A stretch of 64,000 nt of DNA from positions 5,332,001 through 5,396,000 of the forward strand of contig NZ_AP024600.1 of the NCBI RefSeq assembly GCF_036322585.1, given 5' to 3'. A program made the position numbers and the translations under genes. Under the pieces are notes generated by a model. It had not been told where the DNA came from and ran no database searches. It saw only the letters and a program-made list of their open reading frames with translations. This DNA comes from Luteolibacter sp. LG18 (GTDB taxonomy: Bacteria; Verrucomicrobiota; Verrucomicrobiia; Verrucomicrobiales; Akkermansiaceae). This document shows positions 51,207 through 60,761 of this stretch, in pieces (within the stretch, counting starts at the first letter, position 1; every line of letters starts with the position of its first letter).

Positions 51207-54083
51207 TTGAAGCCCAGCGTCCATTTTTTCCGCTATTTCGGAGAAATCCTGCTCTGCATCGCTCTGGCCGAGTTTGCAGTCATGCTGCTCCTGCCGTTGT
51301 TGTTTCCATCGATCGACGGAGTGGCGGAGGCGATGCTTGATACTGTGCTGCTCACGCTTCTTGCCGGGCCCCTGATCGTCTGGCGGGCACGGGCCACGCG
51401 GGCACCATTCGAGGCGGAATCGCCCACCCTCTCCTCCAGGGGTTTGGAAATCACCTCCATCTCGATCCTGATCGTGGGCGCGGCCCTGACCTTCACCGGA
51501 GCCTATTTCACCCATCGGCATTACCATGAGGTCGCCCGGCTTCGTTACGAGGCGATGACGGACAAGGTGGTGTCGGAGCTGGCCAGAAAGATGACTCTTC
51601 CGGTTTACGGATTGAAGGGTGCGCGGGGAGTATACGCCGCGAGCCAATCGGTGGAACGGCGGGAGTTCAAGGCCTACGTCGCCTCCCGCGATCTGGAGCG
51701 CGAGTTTCCCGGAGTGCTGGGTTTCGGGTTCATCGAGAAAGTCCGGCGTGACCATCTGGCGGACTTCATCGCGGCCGAGCGGGCAGACCATGCTCCGGAT
51801 TTCGAGGTGAGGACGGCGGGCAGCGCCCCCGATCTTTACGTGATCAAATTCGTCGATCCGCTGGAGACCAACCGGAATGCCTGGGGATACGACATCGGCT
51901 CGGAGCCGATCCGGCGCGAGGCAGCCGAACAGGCAGCAGCTTCCGGCCAGCCGACCCTGACCCACCACGTCCGCCTGCAGCAGTCGGATCATCCCGAATG
52001 CGGCTTCCTGTGGCTCGTGCCGGTCTATCGGAATGGAGAGGACACCACCACCCCCGGAGCCCGCCTGGCGGCGCTCCAGGGTTTCGTTTACGCTCCGGTG
52101 GTGCTGGAGAAGGTCTGCCAGAACCTTCTCGCGGAAACCGCCGGGATGGTGGACGTGGAGATCTACGAGGGTGACCAGCTGACCTCCGCGAACCGGCTGC
52201 TGGATGCCGATGGCATCCCGGTCACCGGAGAGGATGCACCGGGGGACCGCCCTCATGGAGGCCGCCCATTCTACAATGTGAAGACCCTCGACATCGGCGG
52301 ACGCAGATGGACCTGCGCGATGACCGCCACCGGAACATTCGACCTGTCCGGCGAAGTCGGAGGACCGTTGGTCGTGACCATCGGCGGCCTGATGGTCACG
52401 GCGTCCACGTTCTTTCTCGTGCGGACACTCGGGGCCAGGCGGTTCGAAGCCGTTCGGCTGGCGGAAAGGATGACCGAGGACTTGCGCCGGGCGACCCGGG
52501 AAGCGGAGTCCGCGAGCCGCGCGAAGAGCGAGTTCCTGGCCGTGATGAGCCATGAAATCCGCACCCCCATGAACGGCGTGATCGGCATGACTTCCATGTT
52601 GATGGATTCCTCGCTCGCTCCCCAGCAGCGGGAATACACGGAGATCATCCGTTCCAGTGGAGAAACATTGCTGGCATTGATCAACGACATCCTCGATTTC
52701 TCCAAGATCGAATCCGGCCGACTGGATCTGGAACAGGCCCCATTCAGCATCTCCCCTTGCGTGGAAAGCACCTTGGACATGCTCGCCATGACCGCCGGCA
52801 ACAAGGGAGTCGACCTGCTATACGAAATCCAGGACAGCGTGCCGCGGGAGGTCCGCGGGGACATCACCCGCTTCCGCCAGATCCTCATCAACCTGGTCAG
52901 CAACGCACTCAAGTTCACGGAGAAAGGAGAGGTGGTGATCGCCGTCTCCGCCCGCCACCTGGTCGGCTCCATGAAGGAGATCCACGTGTCGGTCCGGGAT
53001 ACCGGCATCGGGATCTCACCACAGGCACACAGCCGCCTCTTCCAGCCCTTCACCCAGGTGGACGCCTCCACGACCCGCAAATACGGCGGCACCGGCCTGG
53101 GCCTGGCCATCAGCAAACGTCTGGCCACCCTGATGGGAGGCGACTTGTGGCTGGATAGCGAAGTCGGCAAGGGCTCCACGTTCCATTTCACGGTGCGCTG
53201 CGAGGCCGTTTCCGCGAAGCCGAAGCGCCCGACATCCCTGGCTCAGCTCAATCTCAAGGACCGGCGGCTCCTGTTCGTGGACGACAATCCGACCAACCTC
53301 CGGATCCTTGGGAACCTCGCTGCCAAATGGGGCATGCCGGCGGAAGCCGCCGAGTCCGGTGCCGCCGCTCTGGAGAAAGCCGCCACCTCCTCCTTCGACT
53401 TCGCGATCCTCGACATGCACATGCCGGAAATGGACGGCATCACGCTCGCCCGGGAGCTGCGGGCCCGCTTGAAGGACTCCTGCCCTTCCCTGATCCTGCT
53501 GTCCTCTTGGGGGGATCTTTCCCCGGAGGAAACCGATGGCTTGTTCGACGCGGTGCTCACCAAGCCTGCCAGACCGAGCACGATCTTTGACACGCTGGTC
53601 CGGATCTCGAGCGAAGACTGCCCCACTGCAATCGAATCTCCCGCCCCCGGCACGGCCGCGCCGCCCCATGAAGGTCCCTTGATCGGCGGCATCCTTCTGG
53701 CAGAGGACAACGCCATCAACCAGCGCGTCGCCCGCTTCCTGCTAGGGCACATCGGCTACCAGGCAGACGTGGCCGCCAATGGGCTGGAGGTCCTGGATGC
53801 CCTGGAGCGCCAAACCTATGAGGTGGTCTTGATGGACGTGCAGATGCCGGAGATGGACGGCTTGGAAGCCACTCGCCGGATCCGCCAAGCCACCGGAAGC
53901 AAGGCCGGCCAGCCTTGGATCATCGCCTTGACCGCGAATGCATCCGACGAAGACCGGGAGCGCTGCCTGCAGGCCGGCATGAACGATTACCTGAGCAAGC
54001 CGCTGGTCAAGGAGGCGCTGCTCGTGGCCCTCGAACGTGCCTTCTCCCGCCCCACCACCGGAACACAATCCTCCTTTCCCTAA
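51207..54083 (+). CDS. CHASE-domain hybrid histidine kinase
   Basis: A 958-aa protein starting at TTG 51207. It has two N-terminal TMs (ILLCIALAEFAVMLLLPLLF; TLLAGPLIVW), a third near residue 85-105 (ISILIVGAALTFTGAYF), and an external CHASE domain (about 115-330: LPVYGLKGARGVYAASQSVE, LEREFPGVLGFGFIEKV). A TM near 395 (VVTIGGLMVTASTFFLVRTL) precedes HisKA with His in LAVMSHEIRTPMNGVIGM (~447), HATPase (LINLVSNALKFTEKG, GGTGLGLAISKRL) and two receivers: REC1 from ~688 (LLFVDDNPTNLRIL; FAILDMHMPEMDG) and REC2 from ~828 (ILLAEDNAINQRVA; VVLMDVQMPEMDG; YLSKPL). No output domain, so it probably signals to a separate protein or phosphotransfer. As first gene before GT4/Wzz/OPX it likely controls polysaccharide production. 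Confidence 0.9.
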   Translation: MKPSVHFFRYFGEILLCIALAEFAVMLLLPLLFPSIDGVAEAMLDTVLLTLLAGPLIVWRARATRAPFEAESPTLSSRGLEITSISILIVGAALTFTGAYFTHRHYHEVARLRYEAMTDKVVSELARKMTLPVYGLKGARGVYAASQSVERREFKAYVASRDLEREFPGVLGFGFIEKVRRDHLADFIAAERADHAPDFEVRTAGSAPDLYVIKFVDPLETNRNAWGYDIGSEPIRREAAEQAAASGQPTLTHHVRLQQSDHPECGFLWLVPVYRNGEDTTTPGARLAALQGFVYAPVVLEKVCQNLLAETAGMVDVEIYEGDQLTSANRLLDADGIPVTGEDAPGDRPHGGRPFYNVKTLDIGGRRWTCAMTATGTFDLSGEVGGPLVVTIGGLMVTASTFFLVRTLGARRFEAVRLAERMTEDLRRATREAESASRAKSEFLAVMSHEIRTPMNGVIGMTSMLMDSSLAPQQREYTEIIRSSGETLLALINDILDFSKIESGRLDLEQAPFSISPCVESTLDMLAMTAGNKGVDLLYEIQDSVPREVRGDITRFRQILINLVSNALKFTEKGEVVIAVSARHLVGSMKEIHVSVRDTGIGISPQAHSRLFQPFTQVDASTTRKYGGTGLGLAISKRLATLMGGDLWLDSEVGKGSTFHFTVRCEAVSAKPKRPTSLAQLNLKDRRLLFVDDNPTNLRILGNLAAKWGMPAEAAESGAAALEKAATSSFDFAILDMHMPEMDGITLARELRARLKDSCPSLILLSSWGDLSPEETDGLFDAVLTKPARPSTIFDTLVRISSEDCPTAIESPAPGTAAPPHEGPLIGGILLAEDNAINQRVARFLLGHIGYQADVAANGLEVLDALERQTYEVVLMDVQMPEMDGLEATRRIRQATGSKAGQPWIIALTANASDEDRERCLQAGMNDYLSKPLVKEALLVALERAFSRPTTGTQSSFP

Positions 54084-54088
54084 ATCCC

Positions 54089-55273
54089 TTGAACTATCTC
54101 TTTTACGATGACAGCCCGGTCTTCGGAGGCCACGAAGTGATGACTCTCCTCGGCGTGGAAGCCTTGCTCGCACGCCCCGGTGCCCGGGTCCAGTTCATGG
54201 CCTCCGCGGACAATGCCACGCTGCTGGAGAAACTCCGCTCGATGGCCACGCGGCATCCCGAACTGGAGATCCACGTGATGCAGCGGACATCCACCAAGCT
54301 GGAAGCCCTCCGCAACCGGCTCGCCCCCTCCCGTGTGGCCGGGCTCGCCGCCGAACTCGCCGCGCATCACCCCGATCTGGTGGTGGCGGTGCAGGGAAAC
54401 ATCGAGCACTCCTCGTTATCCCTGCTGGCGGCACGGCGGGCGGGACTGAGATCCGCGAGCTATATCCCCGTGCCCCACTCGAACGCTGAGATGGGCGCTA
54501 AGCTCGGCTGGCTGCGGGACCGCTTCACCTCCGGCCTGTTCCAGGCGGCCGATCACTTCGTCACCATCACCGATGAGATGGGCGCGAAGCTGCGCGCCCG
54601 CGGAGCCACCTGCCCGATCACCGTCGTTTACAACGGCGTGGACACCACCCGGTTCATCTCCCGGCCAGCGGCCGAATGCCGGGGAAAACTCGGCCTGCCG
54701 GGAGACCGCGTGTTGATTGGCATGGTCGGGCGTATCGAGTTCCGCCAGAAGCAGCAGCACCTTCTCCTCGATGCCATCGCCTCGGAACCCGCCCTGAGGA
54801 ATGCGTGCCACCTCGTTTTCGCCGGTGGCGGTCCCGATCAAGAGGAACTCGCCACGCGAGCGGGCAACCACGGAATGGCCGACACGGTGACCATCCTACC
54901 TTGGTGCGATCCCGCGGATCTCTACCCGGCGCTCCATGCGCTGGTGATCCCCTCCCGCTATGAAGGCCTTCCTCTGGTCATGCTGGAGGCGCTCTGCTGC
55001 GGCACCACCGTGCTCGGCAGTGACCGGGATGGAATGAAGGACGTGCTTCCCGCCTCCCGCCGCTTTCCTCCCGGCGGCCCCCGTCCGCTTGCCACAGCCC
55101 TGCGCCGCTTCCTGGACGATGGAGCCCCCGCGGCGGAACCGGCCCTGACGGCGCGGGTCAGGGACACCATGAATCTCCCCGCGTTTTCGCATGCCTTCCG
55201 CCGCGCCATGGAGAAAGCCGCCGCGCAGCCGAGATCGGACCTTGCCACACCGGAAACGGAATCATATCTTTAA
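54089..55273 (+). CDS. GT4-family glycosyltransferase
   Basis: TTG 54089 (NYLFYDDSPVFGGHEVMTLL) starts 5 bp after the kinase stop; a longer upstream frame overlapping the kinase is rejected as not protein-like. 394 aa with a GT-B fold: N-terminal GGHE glycine loop, ASYIPVPHSNAEMGAKL, and a C-terminal GT1-type domain with VYNGVDTTRF, IGMVGRIEFRQKQQHLLLDA, HLVFAGGGPDQEEL and the E-x7-E motif in PSRYEGLPLVMLEALCCGTT. It would add a sugar to the lipid-linked EPS repeat unit on the cytoplasmic side. It is the second gene of the EPS operon. Confidence 0.9.
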   Translation: MNYLFYDDSPVFGGHEVMTLLGVEALLARPGARVQFMASADNATLLEKLRSMATRHPELEIHVMQRTSTKLEALRNRLAPSRVAGLAAELAAHHPDLVVAVQGNIEHSSLSLLAARRAGLRSASYIPVPHSNAEMGAKLGWLRDRFTSGLFQAADHFVTITDEMGAKLRARGATCPITVVYNGVDTTRFISRPAAECRGKLGLPGDRVLIGMVGRIEFRQKQQHLLLDAIASEPALRNACHLVFAGGGPDQEELATRAGNHGMADTVTILPWCDPADLYPALHALVIPSRYEGLPLVMLEALCCGTTVLGSDRDGMKDVLPASRRFPPGGPRPLATALRRFLDDGAPAAEPALTARVRDTMNLPAFSHAFRRAMEKAAAQPRSDLATPETESYL

Positions 55274-55321
55274 CCAAACTGAAGCAATCAGAGCCGATCG
55301 CACCGGAGTTCCTCCGACCGC

Positions 55322-57268
55322 ATGAACCCCACCGCCCACAACGCCTCCCGAAATTCATCCCGAGAGGACCGGGCGGGGCGCGGCGGCGGCTTCAAATTCC
55401 CCCTGCCTTTCGACCCCGTCCGGCTGCTCGCCGGAGCACTGGCGGGATGGCCATGGATGGCCGGATGCGGGCTGGCGGGACTCATCGCGGGAGCCACCGC
55501 CGGGATGGCCCTCAACAAGCCCTCCTTCACCACCTCCGCCTCCCTGCTCAAACGCAAGGTGCCGCAAACGGTGCAAGCCAGCGAAACCGGACAGTCCTAC
55601 CGGCCGGCCGATTTGAACGACGCCACCCTCTTGGCCACCCTCTTGGCGGCCGACCCACTGGAGAAAGCAGTCGCCAGGACAGGCAACGGTCTGGATGCCA
55701 AGGCCGTCCGGAAAATGGTGGAAGCGTCCCAACAAAAGGGCACCGACATCTACTATGTCACCTATCATTCGCCGCTGAGCGCGGCGGACGCGGAGAAGTT
55801 CACCCGAATCTGGTCGGAAGAAATCGAGGAATACACCAAACGCCTCCAGCAATCCGACGCGCGCGCCGTCCGTTCCATCCTCCAGAACCAGGTGGCGGAC
55901 ATGGAAAAGGGACTGACCGGGATCAACCGGCAGATCATGGATTTCGCACGGGAGAAGCAGTACTTCGGCACGGACACCCAGCTCACGGCCACCCTCAACC
56001 GGGTGGGCCAGACCACCCTGGAGCTGGAAAACGCCAAGGCGAGTCTCTCGGCAAAGGACGACCAGATCACGGCCCTCACCGCCGAACTCCGACGTCAGAG
56101 CCCGATCGAATTCCAATTGAAGGATGCCCGCGAGGAGCTCGCGAAGCTGAGGGCAACCTACACGGACGAGAACCCGCTGGTGAAGGCCAAGCTCCAGGGA
56201 ATCGCCTATCTGGAAAGCAAGCTGAAGGAGTTCGAGGAACAAGGCCCCGCCTCCCTCGAGTCCTATACCGGCACTCCGCTGGGCAACCAGTTGTTCCTCG
56301 ACATCCTCTCGCTCCAGAACCAGCGCACCGAGTTCCTTGGGAAGATCAAGTCCTACACCGAGCTGCTCCGCACCGAGGAAGAACGGCTGAAGGAGTTTCC
56401 GGCCATCGTCAGCGGTTACCGTGAACTGGACAAATCCCGGGAAAGCATGATGGCCTCCCTCACCCTGCTGAGCAACCGGCTCAAGGAGACGGAAATCTTC
56501 GCCTCTTCCGCACCGGGTTACTGGGTTTTGTTCGAAGGACCCGAGAACCACCCGGCGGCACCGGCTTCGAAGCTCAAGGGACCGGCCCTGCTGGGAATTG
56601 CCGGCCTGGCGGTGGGAACGGGAGGAGCATTCGCCCTTCTCCTGCTGTGGAGCCTGCGTGACTGCCGCCGGAGCGTGCTCGAGTGCTGCTCCGCGACGAA
56701 TGCCCCGCTGCTATTGGAATTCCATCCTGACACCCCTTCCGAGGCGGTTTTCGACCTCCTGTGGCTCGGCAGTCTCTCGGCGAAGATCACGGAACAAACG
56801 CCGATCCTATGCTGGACCGCCCTCGTTTCCCCGGAAGACGAGCGGACGTTCTGGAAACATCTGGCGATGGCTGCCAAGCGGGATGGCAGCACCCTGCCGG
56901 AAGTCGTCGATCTGAGCCCGGACGGCCTGTGGGAAACCACCCCACCGGACGGCCTCCGGTGGACTCGGACGCCCTCCACCGGTGCCCTTCTCCATCGCGC
57001 CTCCTCCTTGCCTCCCGTACCGGAGCGTCCGGTGCTCGCAGGGATCCAATTCACCTTCGCCCTCGCCAGCGGGGAGTCCCCGATCCTTGGCCGCGCCCAG
57101 ACTCTCCATGAACTCACGGCGGCCTATCTGCCGCCGATCGATGGCACCATCGCCTCCGTGCGCTCTCCGGATGGCTGGACTCGCCGGGCAGGTGATCAGG
57201 TTTCCCGGTTCCTCGCCCGTCACTTCAGCCGCCCATCCACCCCGCCTCCCCAGCCCACCACACCATGA
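55322..57268 (+). CDS. Wzz/GumC-type chain-length protein with kinase-less cytoplasmic tail
   Basis: A 648-aa inner-membrane protein. TM1 is around WMAGCGLAGLIAGATAGMAL, followed by a long periplasmic coiled coil (residues ~75-400: QNQVADMEKGLTGINRQIMD, LENAKASLSAKDDQITALTA) with a GNVR-like YRELDKSRESMMASLTLLSN. TM2 is LLGIAGLAVGTGGAFALLLL. About 180 residues after TM2 (SVLECCSATNAPLLLEFHPD, LLWLGSLSAKITEQTPILCW, TFWKHLAMAAKRDGS) have the layout of a bacterial tyrosine-kinase domain but no Walker A GxxxxGKT/S and no Tyr cluster, so it looks inactive. It would set EPS chain length with the OPX proteins downstream. Its stop overlaps the next start (ATGA). Confidence 0.85.
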   Translation: MNPTAHNASRNSSREDRAGRGGGFKFPLPFDPVRLLAGALAGWPWMAGCGLAGLIAGATAGMALNKPSFTTSASLLKRKVPQTVQASETGQSYRPADLNDATLLATLLAADPLEKAVARTGNGLDAKAVRKMVEASQQKGTDIYYVTYHSPLSAADAEKFTRIWSEEIEEYTKRLQQSDARAVRSILQNQVADMEKGLTGINRQIMDFAREKQYFGTDTQLTATLNRVGQTTLELENAKASLSAKDDQITALTAELRRQSPIEFQLKDAREELAKLRATYTDENPLVKAKLQGIAYLESKLKEFEEQGPASLESYTGTPLGNQLFLDILSLQNQRTEFLGKIKSYTELLRTEEERLKEFPAIVSGYRELDKSRESMMASLTLLSNRLKETEIFASSAPGYWVLFEGPENHPAAPASKLKGPALLGIAGLAVGTGGAFALLLLWSLRDCRRSVLECCSATNAPLLLEFHPDTPSEAVFDLLWLGSLSAKITEQTPILCWTALVSPEDERTFWKHLAMAAKRDGSTLPEVVDLSPDGLWETTPPDGLRWTRTPSTGALLHRASSLPPVPERPVLAGIQFTFALASGESPILGRAQTLHELTAAYLPPIDGTIASVRSPDGWTRRAGDQVSRFLARHFSRPSTPPPQPTTP

Positions 57269-58251
57269 AACGGAGCCTTGCGATCCTGTTCCTGACCGGG
57301 TGCTGCGCCATCGCCCAGGAAAACCCCACCCCCGGAAACCACGCCCCGGCCTCGGGAACCTCGTGGAGGAAACGCTACGAACTGGGCCCCGGGGACGTTC
57401 TGAACTTCAGCCTCTACGGCCGCCCCGAACTCAGCCGCAAGGGCCTCCGGATCGCGCCGGACGGCACCGTCAGCTACCTGCAGGCCCAGGGAGTGAAGCT
57501 CTCCGGATTGACCATCGACGAGGCCCGCCTCGCCATCGAGGGCAAGCTCGGAGACCATTTCAAAAACCCACGCGTGATCCTCACTCCGGAGGAAGTGGGC
57601 AGCAAGCGCTTCACTATCCTCGGCAAGGTCATCAACAAGGGCGTGTACACCCTCGAACGCCCGATCACGCTGGTGGAAGCGGTGGCCAATGCGGGTGGGA
57701 TGGAAACCGGATTGTTCGAACAGAACACCATCGAGCTGGCGGACCTCGACCGCTCATTTCTCTCCCGCAATGGAAAACCGCTGGAGGTGAACTTCCGGCG
57801 GCTCTTCCTGGAAGGAGACATGCGTCAGAACGTGGAGATCGAGCCCGGGGATTTCGTCTTCATCGCCTCGAACATCACCAATGAATACTACGTCCTCGGC
57901 TCGGTGAAGACCCCGGGCCGCCAGGGCTTCTCGCCCGGAGCCACCGTGGCCACGGCGATCACCAGGCGGGACGGATTCTCGGACAAGGCTTGGCTCGACC
58001 GCATCCTGGTGGTGCGGGGCAGCCTCCAGAAACCGGAGGTCCACGTGGTGGATCTCAAGAAGATCCTCGCCGCCGAGGAGAAGGATTTCCCCCTTCAACC
58101 CCGTGACATCATCTACGTGTCGGACAAGCCGTGGAGCAAGGCCGAGCAGATCCTGGGGCTGGCCACCGAGGCCTTCATCTCCAGTGCCACGGCCAGTTGG
58201 GTGAACCTGAACGTGAATCCCGCGTCGAAGACCAATTCCTCCTCTCCATGA
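57265..58251 (+). CDS. Polysaccharide export (OPX/Wza-like) lipoprotein 1
   Basis: A 328-aa protein with lipobox LTGC (Cys13) in MKRSLAILFLTGCCAIA. The Poly_export domain (YELGPGDVLNFSLYGRPELS, IAPDGTVSYLQAQGVKLSGL, ARLAIEGKLGDHFKNPRVIL) is followed by SLBB-type units (FTILGKVINKGVYTLERPIT; YYVLGSVKTPGRQGFSPGAT). It ends IIYVSDKPWSKAEQILGL with a short C-terminal helix. It would form the outer-membrane or periplasmic channel for the EPS. Start and stop overlap its neighbours by 4 bp, implying translational coupling. Confidence 0.92.
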   Translation: MKRSLAILFLTGCCAIAQENPTPGNHAPASGTSWRKRYELGPGDVLNFSLYGRPELSRKGLRIAPDGTVSYLQAQGVKLSGLTIDEARLAIEGKLGDHFKNPRVILTPEEVGSKRFTILGKVINKGVYTLERPITLVEAVANAGGMETGLFEQNTIELADLDRSFLSRNGKPLEVNFRRLFLEGDMRQNVEIEPGDFVFIASNITNEYYVLGSVKTPGRQGFSPGATVATAITRRDGFSDKAWLDRILVVRGSLQKPEVHVVDLKKILAAEEKDFPLQPRDIIYVSDKPWSKAEQILGLATEAFISSATASWVNLNVNPASKTNSSSP

Positions 58252-59351
58252 ACGGCGCATCCCTCCTGCGGATCGCGCGGCCGCCCGTCGTGATGCTGGC
58301 GGCCTGCGTCCTCGCATCCTGCCAGCTCAAGATCCCGCGCAGCCAATTCGACGCGCGCAAGCCAACCGGCAACCTCGCCTCGCCGGCCTTCGAGTCCGTG
58401 CACCGCCAGAGCCGGATTGATCCAACGTGGCTCAAGCCACCGGCGGAAGCCTATCGGCTGGGTCCGGGGGACCTCGTGGAGATCGAGGTCGCGGAGGTGT
58501 CCGGCACGCTCGCCCGCACCTTCGTGATGCCGGATGGCATGGTCTACTATGATCTGGCCGGCGGGGTGAAAGCCGAGGGCCTCACCCAGCAGGAACTCGC
58601 GGAGAGCCTCAAAGCCGCGCTGAAAAAGGATTACGCCGATCCGCTGGTGAACGTCAGTCTGGTGGAGGTCAAATCCCGCCGCTACTGGATCCTCGGCCGG
58701 GTCTTCAAGCCAGGCATCTTCCCGCTCCGGCAGCCGACCACCCTTCTGGAAGCCGTCTCGAATTCCGGAGGTCTCTTTACCTCCCGTTTCTCCGGCACCA
58801 CCGAGGAACTGGCGGACCTCGGCCACAGCGTGGTGATCCGGGACGGCAAGGTGCTGCCGGTGGACTTCGAACGCCTGATCCACAAGGGCGAGACCTCCCA
58901 GAACATCTATCTCCGCCACAATGACTTCATCTACATCCCCTCCTCCCAGAACGGCGGCGTGCTGTTGCTGGGGGCGGTGAAGGTGCCACAATCCGTGGGC
59001 TTCAAGGACCACCTTTCCCTGGTGGAGTGCCTGGCCACCGGGCGCGGGCCATCGGAGGGAGCTTATCTCAAGAAGGTGGTGATCGTGCGCGGCTCCACCA
59101 CCCAGCCGAAGGCCGCCACGGTGGACGTGCAGGACATCCTCACCGGAAAGGCCACCGATGTGGCACTGATGCCGGGAGATATCGTATGGGTGCCACGTAG
59201 CCCGTTCGGACTGCTTTCGGAGGGGGTCGAGCTGGTACTGCGGGACGCCGCACGGACCATCGCCGCGAACGAGGGGGCGACGCTCGTCGGCTCCGACCAA
59301 CGCTCCCAGATCACCCTCCCCATAGGCGGCACGACCTCAGCGCCCCCATAA
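58248..59351 (+). CDS. Polysaccharide export (OPX/Wza-like) lipoprotein 2
   Basis: A 367-aa protein from ATG 58248 in an ATGA overlap; the frame open from 58131 overlaps OPX1 and is not used. Lipobox LASC (Cys25) in PPVVMLAACVLASCQ. Poly_export domain (YRLGPGDLVEIEVAEVSGTL, MPDGMVYYDLAGGVKAEGLT) and SLBB units (YWILGRVFKPGIFPLRQPTT; VLLLGAVKVPQSVGFKDHLS). It is a paralogue of the preceding gene with the same architecture. Two tandem OPX lipoproteins suggest a hetero-oligomeric channel or two export steps. Last gene of the plus-strand operon, 9 bp from the convergent polymerase gene. Confidence 0.92.
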   Translation: MNGASLLRIARPPVVMLAACVLASCQLKIPRSQFDARKPTGNLASPAFESVHRQSRIDPTWLKPPAEAYRLGPGDLVEIEVAEVSGTLARTFVMPDGMVYYDLAGGVKAEGLTQQELAESLKAALKKDYADPLVNVSLVEVKSRRYWILGRVFKPGIFPLRQPTTLLEAVSNSGGLFTSRFSGTTEELADLGHSVVIRDGKVLPVDFERLIHKGETSQNIYLRHNDFIYIPSSQNGGVLLLGAVKVPQSVGFKDHLSLVECLATGRGPSEGAYLKKVVIVRGSTTQPKAATVDVQDILTGKATDVALMPGDIVWVPRSPFGLLSEGVELVLRDAARTIAANEGATLVGSDQRSQITLPIGGTTSAPP

Positions 59352-59360
59352 TCCCCGGGA

Positions 59361-60755
59361 TCATAGAGTGGCATCGGCCGCACCCGGCGGCAGCCGTTTC
59401 CGCCAAGTGTGGACCCGCGCCGCCACCCCGACGAAGATCATGAGCGTGGTCAGGTTCTTTGTCTGTGTCAGCACCCGCTCCACTCGACCGTGCAGGTAGC
59501 TGATGGTGAATGAGACCAGCAGCCCCGCGAGGAACAAGCCGAGCGGGGACTTCCAATGCCGGAACAACCCGCGCAGCAGGAACCAGAGGGTGACCACCTC
59601 GAAAAGCATGAAGGTGGTGAAGCCCGCCCATCCGGTCTCCGCCAGCACCAGCCAGTAGAGGCTCTCGGTGAGTGGATTGGCCTGGAATTGCTCCGGGTAG
59701 ATGGAGTGCCCCCGGTTCGCCTCCCATGCTTCCAGGATCTCGGAATACTGGGTGCCGAGCGGCCTGCTGTTGGCCAGGCCGAAGTTGTTCCACCCGATGC
59801 CCGCCACCGGATGATCGGAGAGCATGGCGGCGGACTGGCGGTTCAACACGAAGCGCAGGTCGTTTTCCGCGGAATCGTCCCCCGCCCCCTTCATGCGGGC
59901 GACCAGGGTATTCATGGCCATGGCCAGCGCCGCGACTCCTCCCACGGTGATGATCGAGGTGAGCAGCACCCGCCGCAGGGTGATCCCCTGCAGGAACGAC
60001 GCCACCATCACCAATGCCGTGCCGACGATGTAGGCCGCGAGGGCGGCGCGGGACACCGTGAGAATCACCACCAGACCGGCGGCACCGAACCCCGCGAGGT
60101 GCAGGATGAAATCCCTGCGGGACGTTTCCTTCGCCATGGCCAGTCCTAACAACGGGAACGCCAGCATGTAGGACCACATCGCCATCGGATTCTGGTGCTC
60201 GAACCAGCCGATCACCCGGAAGGCCCCCTTCACGTAGCGGAAATAGAGGCAGACGAACAACTGGAGGACGAGCGCCCACGAGAACCCGCGCATCAGCGCG
60301 CGGATGTCCTCCACGCCATGGACCGCATGGAACACCCCGGCGGTCACGATGGCGATCTTCAGGAACTTCCACGCCGGCATCCAGACATAGAGCGGCTCGA
60401 TCGCACCGGTCACGGAAAGGCACGATGCCGCCACCCACAGCACCCACAGCCCGAGGGCGGGCACCCGCCACCGGAAATCCTTCCGTTTCTCCATCATCGC
60501 CGCCAGCGACAATCCGAGGGCGATCGCCTCCAGGAAGTTGAACTCGAATCCCTTCGTATGGCCGCGGTACTCTTCGATCGAATAAAGTGTGAGCGTGAAA
60601 TCCGACCGGGGGCGCACCAGCCACCAGGCCAAAAACCCGAGCATGAACCGCCTGCGCCCGTCCTGCCCCCGCGTCCACCGCGCGATCGCAGGCGCCCCGC
60701 CCGCGTAAACCGCGAGGATGACCAGGACCTTGAACAGTGTTTTGACGATATCCAT
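59361..60755 (-). CDS. O-antigen ligase/polymerase-like membrane protein
   Basis: A 464-aa polytopic protein with ten or more TM segments (TLFKVLVILAVYAGGAPAIA, VPALGLWVLWVAASCLSV, AGFGAAGLVVILTVSRAALA and others). A large loop near residues 300-375 contains LSDHPVAGIGWNNFG, ANRGHSIYPEQF and ESLYWLVLAETGWAGF, typical of the Wzy_C/O-antigen-ligase family (PF04932). It would polymerise or ligate lipid-linked glycan units at the periplasmic face. It is the last gene of the exosortase operon, 6 bp after the EpsI-like gene. Confidence 0.85.
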   Translation of the reverse strand: MDIVKTLFKVLVILAVYAGGAPAIARWTRGQDGRRRFMLGFLAWWLVRPRSDFTLTLYSIEEYRGHTKGFEFNFLEAIALGLSLAAMMEKRKDFRWRVPALGLWVLWVAASCLSVTGAIEPLYVWMPAWKFLKIAIVTAGVFHAVHGVEDIRALMRGFSWALVLQLFVCLYFRYVKGAFRVIGWFEHQNPMAMWSYMLAFPLLGLAMAKETSRRDFILHLAGFGAAGLVVILTVSRAALAAYIVGTALVMVASFLQGITLRRVLLTSIITVGGVAALAMAMNTLVARMKGAGDDSAENDLRFVLNRQSAAMLSDHPVAGIGWNNFGLANSRPLGTQYSEILEAWEANRGHSIYPEQFQANPLTESLYWLVLAETGWAGFTTFMLFEVVTLWFLLRGLFRHWKSPLGLFLAGLLVSFTISYLHGRVERVLTQTKNLTTLMIFVGVAARVHTWRKRLPPGAADATL

Positions 60756-60761
60756 GGGAAC

